Below are positions 54,933-63,860 of a stretch of 64,000 nt of DNA, one piece after another (the first letter of the stretch is position 1; every line of letters starts with the position of its first letter). Position numbers and translations under genes: made by a program. The DNA comes from Petrosia ficiformis. Lineage: Eukaryota > Porifera > Demospongiae > Haplosclerida > Petrosiidae. The notes under the pieces were generated by a model. It searched no databases, had not been told where the DNA came from, and saw only the letters and a program-made list of their open reading frames with translations. The DNA lies in the NCBI GenBank assembly GCA_947044365.1, contig OX345636.1, positions 18,764,548-18,828,547 on the forward strand. Direction: 5' to 3'.

Positions 54933-55736
54933 ATGTCTACCAAAAAAGGTCTTACTACTAAAGCACTTGCTAAAGCTACCAAACGTCTATTAGATGATAT
55001 ACCTGGTGGTACAACTAAGAAGAGGAAGAGTGATGAAAACGTTTTGTCTAAAAAGGCTACTACTAGCTTAATCAATTTACACGAGCAGGTTTTGAAAGAT
55101 AATAAGGCTTTGAGTAGGAAGATTAATAGTCTACAGAAAGTAATTGATGATCAGCAAATCAAAATTACTACTATGGGTACTGACAAGAGTGTAAGTGATC
55201 CAATATCAACGAAAGAAACTTCACCTGAAGAAGAAGAAGTTGATGAATCTCCTGTTAATATTCCTAAATCTTATTCATTATTCAGTGGAATGGAAGGTAA
55301 TGGAACAATAGAATATGAGTCTGCTATGTTGGAACCTGAAGATGAAGGTGTGTTTGAATCAATTGATGAATTTGTTGGTAAAAACAAAATTAAAATACAG
55401 AGTGAAGCTATGCAATCAACATACACAATAGATTTGTGTTTCTTTGGGGATAAACCACAGCCTTTAAATAAACAGAAATTTCGTAATTATATGGAGAAGT
55501 TTGAGGTGAATGATTATCAAATACCAGATTTACCAGTTACTGCTAAAAGTTTAGATGGTGAAAGTGTTCTCACTGTACCAATGCTTACTCATTTCAAAGT
55601 AACAAATACAATTGAACACAAAGCCAATTTCCAAATGCATAACATTGATAGTTTAGTTAATTTTGGGTTTCATGAAAGTTTGTCTACTTTAAACGTGTTA
55701 TTCAACACAAATAATTTTGGCATCACAACCTATTGA
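54933..55736 (+). CDS. 267-aa unrecognised protein of the virus-like element
   Basis: An intact frame starting ATG-TCT-ACC about 380 bp inside the left TIR. The N-terminus is basic (KKGLTTKALAKATKRLL; KKRKSDE could be a nuclear signal). A likely coiled coil spans residues ~48-75 (HEQVLKDNKALSRKINSLQK), an acidic run lies around residue 95 (PEEEEVDE), and a mixed, beta-like C-terminal half follows. I do not recognise it. It could be structural or non-structural. The frame being intact while Rep is broken is notable. Confidence 0.7.
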   Translation: MSTKKGLTTKALAKATKRLLDDIPGGTTKKRKSDENVLSKKATTSLINLHEQVLKDNKALSRKINSLQKVIDDQQIKITTMGTDKSVSDPISTKETSPEEEEVDESPVNIPKSYSLFSGMEGNGTIEYESAMLEPEDEGVFESIDEFVGKNKIKIQSEAMQSTYTIDLCFFGDKPQPLNKQKFRNYMEKFEVNDYQIPDLPVTAKSLDGESVLTVPMLTHFKVTNTIEHKANFQMHNIDSLVNFGFHESLSTLNVLFNTNNFGITTY

Positions 55737-55755
55737 GTTAGGAGAGTTAGCCATT

Positions 55756-56064
55756 TTACTTTCTTGGGCTTTTTGTGAAACAGTGGTGTATTTTACCGCT
55801 GATTTTCCCTTCCTTTTGTTTGATAAAATCTTCATACTTGATTTGAAGGACATTATTAATGCCTATCGGATAAGTCTGGTATAAGATGATTGTAAATTGA
55901 TTGTTTCCTCTACGAAAGCGTAATTTAAGGTTGTCTTTCACACAGACGTTTGTGATTTCCTCTATTACACAGTTAGAGAAACGAAATTGACTTGTTACTT
56001 CAACTTTCAAATCGTCACAGTTACCTTCAAACGTGCAAAAACTTTGCATAATTGAAAAATGCAA
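55756..56064 (-). CDS. 102-aa minus-strand ORF of the virus-like element
   Basis: An open frame between the 267-aa ORF and Rep, on the opposite strand. It has alternating hydrophobic/polar stretches (LKVEVTSQFRFSNCVIEEIT, RFRRGNNQFTIILYQTYP) that suggest beta strands. No homolog recalled. Coding status is uncertain but composition is protein-like. Confidence 0.45.
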   Translation of the reverse strand: MHFSIMQSFCTFEGNCDDLKVEVTSQFRFSNCVIEEITNVCVKDNLKLRFRRGNNQFTIILYQTYPIGINNVLQIKYEDFIKQKEGKISGKIHHCFTKSPRK

Positions 56065-56152
56065 GCAATTTTCTTTATATAATCAATAGTGGGTGTGGTT
56101 AATTTTATTATTATATGAGGAGTTCATTTAAAATTTTATTTCATTTTTAGCT

Positions 56153-57894
56153 ATGGCTAAGCGTATTCGTGATGATGATGATGGTCAGCAAGCTAGTTCA
56201 AATAAAGTTAGCAGACTTGATCTAGAAGAAGATGATGATTTAAGTGATCATGACATTGAGATTGATCATTTACCAATTTTAACAGAGAGACAGAGGGAGT
56301 TTGCTGACCAATTTCTAAATAATGATTTTGTTGAGCAAACATTACCAGAAGACTATGTTGAGCCTCACGAAAAGCTGAAATGGCTTGAAAGTGATGAAGA
56401 TTTAGAGTATGAAGAAGAACAAGAAGGAGAAGAAGTTGAAGAAGAAGAAGACCAAGAAGAAGACCAAGAAGAAGTACAAAATGAAGAAGACAACAACTTT
56501 GATGGTGAGAGTACACAAGCTTTACTTGAAATTGTGTATGGGGAACATATAATTGACCCTTTCGCAGAATATAATATTAAACCTAATTCGAAGTTCCCTG
56601 ATTGGATAAACGCTTTGATAAAAGCGAGGCATTGGGATACTAACCTCATTAAAGAAGAATTCTACAAAGGGTATGAGCTTGAAAAGCATACTGCTTTCAG
56701 CGATAAATGGCCAGGTTTGAAGAAGTATACTATTATTATAGATAATGGCAGTACCAGGAAAAGATCTTTTGAGCAAAGCTCAATGCTCATTAAGCCAATT
56801 ACAGTTGATCAAATATATCAATTTTTTAATCAACTCATAGGTTTGGTTGATTTTGTAGTTTGTAGGTGCGACAAAACAGAGAGAGGGTGTGTTGAGTATC
56901 AACACTTTCACTGCATTTTAGTATCTTCCAAAGAATACCAAGCTCATCGTTTTAGGAGTATTTTTAATAAATATTTCGGTTGTGAAGACGAATACATTAA
57001 GAAAAATGTCAGGAAAGTTTTTTACAGAAAGATGAATTTTGCAGTAATTTGCGGTAATATGTCTCCTTGGTGTGGCATGACTAATTATATAGCTGTTGGG
57101 GCTTTGGCTAGGCCTGATTATGCTTCAGGGTACAAGGATGAGCTTAATCCTATATGCAAAAAGGATATCATGTCTTACAAAAAAAACAGTGATTCATTAT
57201 ACAGTTGTATATTTTATGAGCATCCAGATTAGTACATAGCATTGAAACACAGGCTAACAAAAAATCATATTAACTGTTTTCAACAGAGAACAGTCATACA
57301 CTCAAAATCAACTTCACCTTTCATGAAGATTTACTCCTTTTTTTCAAAATATGGCTGTGTAGATGCAAGTACTGTGCATATTAAATTAACTAAAAAAGAT
57401 TACGAACAATTTGCTTCAGGTGGTATGGCAAAACAATGGAACAGGGCTTTAGAGAGATGGGTACATGACAAAATACAACAGTGGGACTGGAAAAACTTTC
57501 ACAATACACTTGCACCAAAGCAAAATAATGAATATTCTAATTCAGCAGATTCTTATATAGTCTTCTCAAATTCCAAGAATTCTCAGATGATGATATTAGG
57601 TATTTCTGTTCAGCCTTCTACGAAATCATTAACAAAACTTCAGGAAAGAAAAACTGCATATATATATGGGGTGCAAGTTCAAGTGGGAAAACTCTCTTAT
57701 TGAATGTGGTGGAAAGATTGCTTGTTAGGTTTGGCTCATACACAGAGCAAAGTGCATTTAGCGAAGCTTCTTACAGGACTTGCTTTCTTTTCGAAGATGT
57801 ATCTACCATACCTATTCCTTCCTTGTCTACTATTACCCAATTACTGGTACTTTTGAATAATTTTTTTTTTTTGTTTTGTAGAATGTATGAATAA
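56153..57894 (+). pseudogene. Rep-like replication protein: HUH-like endonuclease plus SF3 helicase, broken
   Basis: Starts at ATG 56153. It has an Asp/Glu-rich region (residues ~85-122), then an HUH-like motif (QHFHCILV, His at residues ~251 and 253) with a downstream Tyr/Lys-rich block. An in-frame TAG lies at 57230-57232 and the same frame continues to about 57560. A frame change between about 57560 and 57580 leads to the P-loop (WGASSSGKTLL, 57667-57699) and a Walker B-like CFLFEDVS (57781-57804). The frame ends at 57894 before a Walker C or Arg finger can be seen. Parvoviral and bidnaviral NS1 have this domain order. Three lesions mean no functional Rep from this copy. Confidence 0.7.
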
Positions 57895-57899
57895 ACTAA

Positions 57900-58300
57900 C
57901 AAGATTAATTAGTGTAAGGCAACTAATGTTAAGATATATAGAACAGAAAATACATAATTTAGCCAAAAAATTATAATTTTTTTTTTTTTTGCAGTTATAA
58001 CAATGAGGAACTTATTTTTGTTTATATATATTATTAAATATTGTTTAGGATAATTTTTTTTTCATTACAGGAAATGAAGTATACACTTTTTTTTAAATCT
58101 TACATTGTGTTTACAAACATATTGTAATGATGTATAGGTTTATTTTTCTTTATATTAATTATTATTTTTTAATTAATACAAACCTAAAGACACTAAAATA
58201 GTGAAATTACCAAAATTAATATGATAACCAAAAGAAAAGCCTAACAAAACAGCAATTAAAGAAATTCCTATTAATACCAATGTCAAAAGAAAAATAACTA
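57900..58300. other. No gene recognised in the virus-like element
   Basis: Very AT-rich with poly-T runs. The 3' end of the SF3 helicase should lie here but is not recognisable. It separates the convergent Rep-like and 427-aa genes, so polyadenylation signals for both would be expected here. Confidence 0.5.
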
Positions 58301-58304
58301 CTAG

Positions 58305-59588
58305 TCAATTTTTAGTGTCAAGAAGAACATAAGCTCCATCAACGTCAGGTACAACATCATCACTTCCTCCACCACTGATAGTTGGAAAATAAACCCTAAG
58401 CCTAGGTTTATCATCTACTTTCAAGACTTCAATATCTATTGCTTCTTGCCTATCAGTGGTATATGTTGTAATAGAATCAGCTTGTTGAATATACGTAGCA
58501 TAATCAATAGCATTAATTGTAGGCCATCCTGCTTTTCTCCATTTATTAGACCTAGTTTGATCTGTAAAATGCTGAGCTTTAGGATCTTGTGGTTTATCTT
58601 GAGAAATTGGAATTATACTAAATACATTCTTTGGGTCATTATCAATTACACCTCTTTGAACGCAAACAATATACCTATAGTTACCAACTGGCTCATCTAT
58701 ATTAAGCTCTTGTTTTCGCCAATCTCCACCAAGTTCCTTTTCTTCTTTATGTAATTGGAAATCAAGGAATTCCCTAATTGAACCTCTAAGCCTAAATACT
58801 TCAGTTTGTGTCATCTTTCCATCCTTTTCACACTTAGACTTATAAAATTCAACTCCAGCTTTAATTGTTGTCTCTGAATCTAAATCAATAGGTGCACCAT
58901 CTGTACCTTCAACTTCGCTCCCGAATACTTGTTTGGAATAAATTGGCCATAATTGCTCTTGTAATCCAAAGATTAGGTTAGAATACTCAGCATTATAAGT
59001 GTAAGGAAAAGATTCCATCCATGTGTTATGGTATACATTTCTACTATTGAAAAACATTTCGAAAACTAGATCTTGTATATGTTGACATCCACTTTCTATT
59101 GCCAACTCTCTTAGTCGTCTAGGTATAGCCATATATGATAGTTTCATAAGAGTGCTAGTGTGTTTGTCTCCAAGTTGTCTTTCAAAAGGATCACCACTTA
59201 TTTCACGTACAGCTTTATCAAATACACACATCACAAACTCAGGCACAAAAGAAATGCCATATGTTTGTAAATATGCAAGGAAAACTGCAATATGAATAAC
59301 AGGAGTAAAGGTAGAAGTAAAATTACTCATGATTTCAACGAATGATCCTAGGTAATCGAACAACACTTGGAGAGTTGTATTTATTCCTGGTAGAGGTTCG
59401 ATTGGTACAGGTTCATCAGTAGATGATTGTTTCGAATAACTTCTAGCCAAACTAGCTGGTGGAAGTGATTGGGTTACTTCCATTGCTTCCCTTCTGCTCG
59501 TCTTTACAATTCTTGAAAATGAATATACTGAAATATACTGAAATATACTAAAGGTCAATACATCACAACTAATTAAATGCTTAATCAC
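58305..59588 (-). CDS. 427-aa minus-strand protein, possible capsid
   Basis: The longest intact frame of the element. The first 35 codons overlap the TIR, so the Met at about 59483 (MEVTQSLPPASLARSYSKQ) is a more likely start, giving ~392 residues. It has a hydrophobic segment (VIHIAVFLAYLQTYGISFVP), a central Trp/Tyr/Phe-rich part and a Gly-Gly-Gly loop near the C-terminus (SGGGSDDVVPDVDG). In ambisense densovirus-like genomes the structural gene opposes Rep, so capsid is the natural guess. I see no phospholipase A2 motif and no recognisable jelly-roll signature, so this is inference only. Confidence 0.6.
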   Translation of the reverse strand: MIKHLISCDVLTFSIFQYISVYSFSRIVKTSRREAMEVTQSLPPASLARSYSKQSSTDEPVPIEPLPGINTTLQVLFDYLGSFVEIMSNFTSTFTPVIHIAVFLAYLQTYGISFVPEFVMCVFDKAVREISGDPFERQLGDKHTSTLMKLSYMAIPRRLRELAIESGCQHIQDLVFEMFFNSRNVYHNTWMESFPYTYNAEYSNLIFGLQEQLWPIYSKQVFGSEVEGTDGAPIDLDSETTIKAGVEFYKSKCEKDGKMTQTEVFRLRGSIREFLDFQLHKEEKELGGDWRKQELNIDEPVGNYRYIVCVQRGVIDNDPKNVFSIIPISQDKPQDPKAQHFTDQTRSNKWRKAGWPTINAIDYATYIQQADSITTYTTDRQEAIDIEVLKVDDKPRLRVYFPTISGGGSDDVVPDVDGAYVLLDTKN

Positions 59589-59775
59589 ATTCTAAATCAC
59601 ATTGTTAATCACATACTTATTTAATGCTTAATCACATTGTTAATCACATTCTTAATCACATACATTTAAGTGTTTAATCACTGTTTAAATCACATTGTTA
59701 ATCACAATTATAAATATATTACATTATTACTATGAATATATATATATACATTGATGTGAATATGCTGTATAAACA
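59564..59775. repeat. Inner TIR, right
   Basis: Reverse complement of 54347-54550, with TTAATCACA words repeated. It has about 8 extra bases (ATATATT) near 59711 relative to the left arm and a T for C at one iteron. Confidence 0.9.
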
Positions 59776-59871
59776 CAGGACCTTAATCAATGCATCAACA
59801 CTGGTCTAATCAACATTACCTCCGGAGGTAATATTGATTAGACCAGTGTTGATGCATTGATTAAGGTCCTG
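59776..59871. repeat. 96-bp terminal palindrome, right (one mismatch)
   Basis: Same sequence as 54251-54346 except one base (GGTAATATTG for GGTAATGTTG), so 47 of 48 pairs match. Confidence 0.97.
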
Positions 59872-61018
59872 TAGCCATCTCGTAGTTTGAGTATTGATGA
59901 ACGCATGGTGAACAGTAAAGCAAGAACACACTTCCGGCAGAACATACGTAATAAGCCAACCAAATGGGGCTTCAAATATTGGGTGTTGGCAGATGTCACA
60001 GGATATACAATTGATTTTGATTTATATCTTGGAAAAGCCACTCAAATCTCAGGTAATGGGCTTGGATTTGATGTAGTCATGAAGCTGATCTAGCCATATT
60101 GTCATCAGGGGTATGAAGTGTACTTTGATAACTTTTATACCAGTCCAGTCCTTTTGGAAGAACTTCTTCGTAATGAAGTTGTTGCTACTGGGACATTGAA
60201 CGTTACCAGAAAAGGAGTCCGAAAAGATGTCGACAAACTTTCTCGAGGTTCTGGTTATTATTTTTGATCACCTAATTCCAAAGTAACCTACTGTTCATGG
60301 CATGACACTAAAACAGTTACATTAGTGTCAACAGCTTATCCTGCTCATTCAAAGAACACTGTATCCAGGCGAGTGAAAGACCCACTTACGAATATATCAA
60401 CAACTATGAATGTACCATGCCCAGTTATGCTTGAGAAATATAATAAGTCAATGGAGGGGTGGATAAGAGCGATCAACTCATCAGTTATCACAAGCTTTTG
60501 AGAAAAATGGTCACGGCCTTTTTCCACCTCATCGATGTAGCAATTGTAAATGCCCATATTCTTTACAACTGGTTTCAGTTACAGAATGCTGAGAAACCCA
60601 TCACAGAGAATCAGTTCCGTGATTTGTTGGTCCTCAAAATCGTCTCTACTTATGGCAAACAAAGATGTCTCATCTCTAGTAACTATCGAAAACTTCCTTC
60701 GTTCAAAATACATCATGGCAGCAAGATTTATCCCTTAGAGGAAAAATCTATATGTGTGTATTGTAAGCTACACAATTCCAGAAGTGCAACACAGCGTAAA
60801 TGTCCTGACTGTCCTTTGAATCCAGCACTCTGTCAAACTGTCGAAAAAGATTGTCATTCAGAATGGCATAGCGATGCCTTCTCAATGATACGAAAACTTT
60901 GGTATGAAAAACACCTAAAACCAGTAACTGAAACAGAAAAACCACCTTCATCTGGACGTGGCTGCCCGAAAGGAAGCATCAATCAACGTAAACGTCGTGG
61001 AAACTATCGCACTAAATA
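59872..61018 (+). pseudogene. piggyBac transposase, C-terminal half
   Basis: Immediately after the insert, CCA-TCT-CGT reads PSRSLSIDERMVNSKARTH (first catalytic Asp), then PTKWGFKYWVLADVTGYTID. After a stop near 60092 comes YEVYFDNFYTSPVLLEELL (second Asp). After another stop and a frameshift near 60455 come VDKSDQLISYHKLLRKM (third Asp region) and a Cys/His-rich C-terminus (CVYCKLHNSRSATQRKCPDC, then CHSEWH). All the usual catalytic Asp positions can be seen, but the frame is broken at least three times. Confidence 0.85.
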
Positions 61019-61020
61019 AA

Positions 61021-61348
61021 ACTGATATAACTTCACTTTCCTTTGACCTTTTTTTGATGAAATTATATATCAATGTAATGTGCACACCACAAGGATTTCA
61101 CTGCTACTTCAGTTGTATTTCTAGCATATATAGTATTAAAGATAAATATTAAAAACAAATTTCAATTTAAGAAATTTTAATAAAAAAACATTTTTTTATT
61201 CAAGAATAAATTTTGATGAAAAATAATTACATCACATGATGCAGCAATTTTTGCTGAATCAGCTAATATATGATGTTGACGTTTTAGTGTAAGAGTAGCT
61301 TGCTATAACGAATAAACGGAAGGTAAGTATTTTTTGGAAAAATTGCCA
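61021..61348. other. piggyBac 3' non-coding end
   Basis: AT-rich sequence between the transposase stop (61018) and the right terminal repeat. AATAAA-like words near 61130-61190 could serve as polyadenylation signals. Confidence 0.5.
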
Positions 61349-61366
61349 ACTGAAGCAAAGGGTTAA

Positions 61367-61675
61367 GGGGCACAAGGGTTACAACAGGTGCTAGCGGCAT
61401 GACAGGTACAACTAGTACAAGGGGTACAACTGGTACAAGGGGCCACAGCAGGTACAACAGGTAAAACCCGTTTTACCCTTTGTACCTGTTGTACCCCTTG
61501 TACCTCCCTCTTGTACCCCAAGGGGGGGCACAAGGGGTACAAGAGGTGCAAGGGGTACAAGAGTTGCACAGGTACAAAGGGGTGCAACGGTTACAAGGAG
61601 TACAATATGTACAACAGGTACAATCTGTAAAACGGCTACAAGGGGTACTGCAGGTACAGGGAGTACAAGAGGTAG
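61367..61675. repeat. TTGTACCCC-type minisatellite (array 3)
   Basis: Continuation of array 2 on the other side of the piggyBac insertion: GGGGCACAAGGGTTACAACA, then units in both orientations, ending GGAGTACAAGAGGTAGC. Confidence 0.95.
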
Positions 61676-61990
61676 CTGCATCAAAAGATACTCTAATAAA
61701 TGATGATAGCAGTTAATTTTCATCAGATGTAATAATGTATTACCACAATAAATCTGTTATGAACACACTGAACAGCAACTAATGCATTAACTCTAGTACT
61801 GCTATGATTATGTGTAGGTACATTCTTGGGGGGGGGGGGGGGGGGCACTGATCCAGTGAAGATACACGTATGGGACAGCATTAGCAAACAGGCAGTAAGG
61901 ATTTGTTTTTTAATTCCCTCCCTCCCCCCTTTCCATGAAAACCTGACAGGGTAGACAAGGGGTACAAAAAGTACAAAGGGTACAACTGGT
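61676..61990. other. No gene; poly-G tract and satellite edge
   Basis: Contains a G homopolymer of about 18 at 61829-61846 and, near 61950-62000, a few GGTACAA units matching the edge of array 1 (GTCCTGTAGCCATGCCTC). Confidence 0.6.
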
Positions 61991-62034
61991 ACAAGGAGTG
62001 TCCTGTAGCCATGCCTCTTGTAGTTATCCATCAC

Positions 62035-62535
62035 TCCTCCTGTTATTCCTGAGGAACTGAGAGATATTACTCTCACAAGCTATGTACATCTCTCTGAACG
62101 AATTATTTCATTGAATTGCTATAGTGATTTCCACCACTTGAAGAGAATCACAACATGGATCCTCAGATTTGTTAACAACTGTCGACACTCCAAGAGTGAC
62201 ACCCAACAAGTTAACAAGTCATCGATACTATCAGTCAAAGAATTGGAATTAGCTGAGTAATACTGGATCAAGCTGGTACAAGAGACACACTTCACCAAAG
62301 AAATTAACTTGATTAAGAGGAACTAAACTCTACCCAAAAGGAGTTGTTTGATTACTTTACATCCTTTCATTGATAATGAAGGAACTTTATGCCTCAGTGG
62401 CAGGATTGGTCATTCTAATCTCCCATACAAACAACTTCACCCAATTATACTCCATGGTAATCACCAAATCACCAAGATGATTATAAAAGCAGAGCATTTA
62501 CGTCTATTACATGTTGGACCGACGATGTTAGCATC
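62035..62535 (+). pseudogene. BEL/Pao retrotransposon fragment (pre-integrase and integrase zinc region)
   Basis: One reading has VIPEELRDITLTSYV, FHHLKRITTWILRFVNNCR, LSVKELELAE and, after stops, LHPFIDNEGTLCLSGRIGHS and HPIILHGNHQITKMIIKAEH, then LRLLHVGPTML. These are the ordered blocks between the RNase H and integrase domains of BEL/Pao polyproteins. The Cys pair of the integrase zinc finger and the catalytic core are absent because the sequence jumps to a different retroelement. Confidence 0.75.
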
Positions 62536-63148
62536 GATCACCACTGCACCATACCATCCCGCTAGTAATGGACTAGCCGAAAGAGCAGTACAGATCCTCA
62601 AGGAAGGCCTTAGAAAGATGGTGGATGGTGACATGGATACTAGACTAGCTAGAATATTGTATAGATATCGAATGATGCCACATACCACTACAGGTGTATC
62701 ACCTGCGGAACTGTTAATGGGAAGAAAGCTTAGGTCTCATCTTGATGTATTGCAACCGGATATGTCTTCACATGTTATGATCAAGCAAGCAGCTCAAAAG
62801 TCAGGATTTGATAAAAGCAGTAAGGAGCGAACCTTTAAGATTGGGGATCCAGTTTATGTTCATAACTTTTCACAAGGTAAAAAGTGGTTATCAGGAATCA
62901 TCATTAAAATGCATGGATTACGAACATTTGAAGTTAAGTTGAGTGATGATCGTGTCGTACGAAGACATCTTGATCACATTCGTTACCAAACCACTGACCA
63001 AGCTGAGGAGATACAAGAGGATCTGCCACTCGATCTTCTACCTGTTCCAGAGAAGGTTTCTCAAGAAACACCACCACCAATGATGGAACTTCGACGTTCA
63101 AGTCGTGCTCATTGTCCTCCAGATCGCTATACCCCTGATATTAACTAA
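62536..63148 (+). pseudogene. Ty3/gypsy integrase C-terminus fused to the BEL/Pao piece
   Basis: In the same open frame as the BEL/Pao part (62348-63148) the protein continues with ITTAPYHPASNGLAERAVQI (the catalytic Glu block of gypsy integrases is in AERAV), then PHTTTGVSPAELLMGRKLRS, the DKSSKERTFKIGDPVYVHNF basic/SH3-like part and RRSSRAHCPPDRY. The frame ends 12 bp before the LTR. Reverse transcriptase, RNase H and protease of this element are absent. Confidence 0.85.
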
Positions 63149-63160
63149 GGATGGAGGAAA

Positions 63161-63420
63161 TGTGGTGTATGAGGTTTATACTGTTCCTTAGATCTGACAG
63201 TGTTAATAACTGTTAATAGACTTGTTACTGAGATATATATATAATCCAGCTCTTTGTTCTTTGTTATGTATCAGTGTACTTTTGTTACTGGCCAGAGGCC
63301 TGCTCTTATTTATGTATACTATAAAAGTGGTCATTTATTGTATTTAGACCAGTATGTTCATTTGAGTTAAATAAACCAAGTTAGTAATTACATATATACC
63401 AAGAACACTACAATACTACA
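63161..63420 (+). repeat. Ty3/gypsy 3' LTR
   Basis: Begins TGTGGTGTATGAGG directly after a purine tract (AAGGATGGAGGAAA, the likely polypurine tract) and ends near AATACTACA. It has a TATAAAA box (about 63320) and an AATAAA (63370). The TG...CA borders, the length of about 260 bp and its position after the integrase support a 3' LTR. A 5' LTR is not in the window. Confidence 0.75.
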
Positions 63421-63860
63421 ACCAATGAAGAAGATGATGAACAACAACAACAAGGTACAGTTAATGGGCCTCCCCAATTAGAAAGTTCAGTAGTTAGGAC
63501 AGACTTTAACATGCCTAACATGGAAGCTGTTGACATCATTCATAATGGAGATTTCAATTATCCAGTTATAAGACTACCAGCCTATTAGTTTGTTTACTGA
63601 TGCTAAAGCAGAGGGAAATGACATTTCCCTGTTTGTTTCGAAATTGTGTCAATGATTTTCTAACAGCCCGTGATCCAGCAATAAGTATTATGGACTATAT
63701 TCAAATCCGTTTATTTAATGCTGATAATAGATGGGCTAGTAACATTCCCATTTATTGTGGTCATGTAATCTCCTTGAGCAACACAGACTGCGTGATGCAG
63801 TTTGCATTGCAATGAGAATCCGATCCTCTTCGGGGGTAGATGACCTAGAAACCATTTAGA
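63421..63860 (+). pseudogene. Helitron N-terminal fragment
   Basis: In successive frames: VRTDFNMPNMEAVDIIHNGD, YPVIRLPAYQ-type text with ISLFTDAKAE, then MTFPCLFRN, NDFLTARDPAISIMDYIQIR and LFNADNRWASNIP, then LEQHRLRDAVCIAMRIRSSS. This is the region before the Helitron_like_N domain. At least two frameshifts are present. The LTR retroelement joins directly to its 5' side, so the retroelement probably inserted into this Helitron. Confidence 0.6.

Larger units (their letters stand above)
54251..59871. mobile_element. Endogenous ssDNA-virus-like element (parvo/bidna-like)
   Basis: A 5,621-bp insert bounded by ~300-bp terminal inverted repeats (54251-54550 and 59564-59871). Each begins at the outer edge with a 96-bp palindrome. 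Cargo: 267-aa ORF (+), 102-aa ORF (-), broken HUH/SF3 Rep-like gene (+) and 427-aa ORF (-). Terminal palindromes plus a Rep with HUH-like and SF3 motifs are the hallmarks of parvoviruses and bidnaviruses. Genes on both strands recall ambisense densoviruses. It cuts the piggyBac transposase between KLNKILPIHNQ and PSRSLSIDE. No target-site duplication is visible. The arms differ by few bases and one ~8-bp indel, so integration looks recent. Confidence 0.75.
52973..61362 (+). mobile_element. piggyBac transposon, split by a virus-like element
   Basis: CCCTTTGCTTCAGT at 52973-52986 and its exact complement at 61349-61362 are the terminal repeats. TTAA flanks both sides (52969-52972 and 61363-61366), the piggyBac target site. 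Both flanks are the same TTGTACCCC-type minisatellite. Without the 5.6-kb insert the element would be about 2.8 kb, normal for piggyBac. Confidence 0.9.

Noticed and set aside
56208..56516. Leu/His-rich minus-strand ORF opposite Rep
   Set aside because: It is the complement of the Asp/Glu-rich stretch of the Rep-like gene.
54251..59871. A Polinton/Maverick or adintovirus
   Set aside because: At 5.6 kb it is far too small. No PolB, retroviral-like integrase, packaging ATPase or protease is visible, and the terminal palindromes and Rep motifs fit a small ssDNA virus better.
61829..61846. Poly-G tract as a functional G-quadruplex
   Set aside because: It is a plain homopolymer, prone to assembly error, with no regulatory context that I can support.
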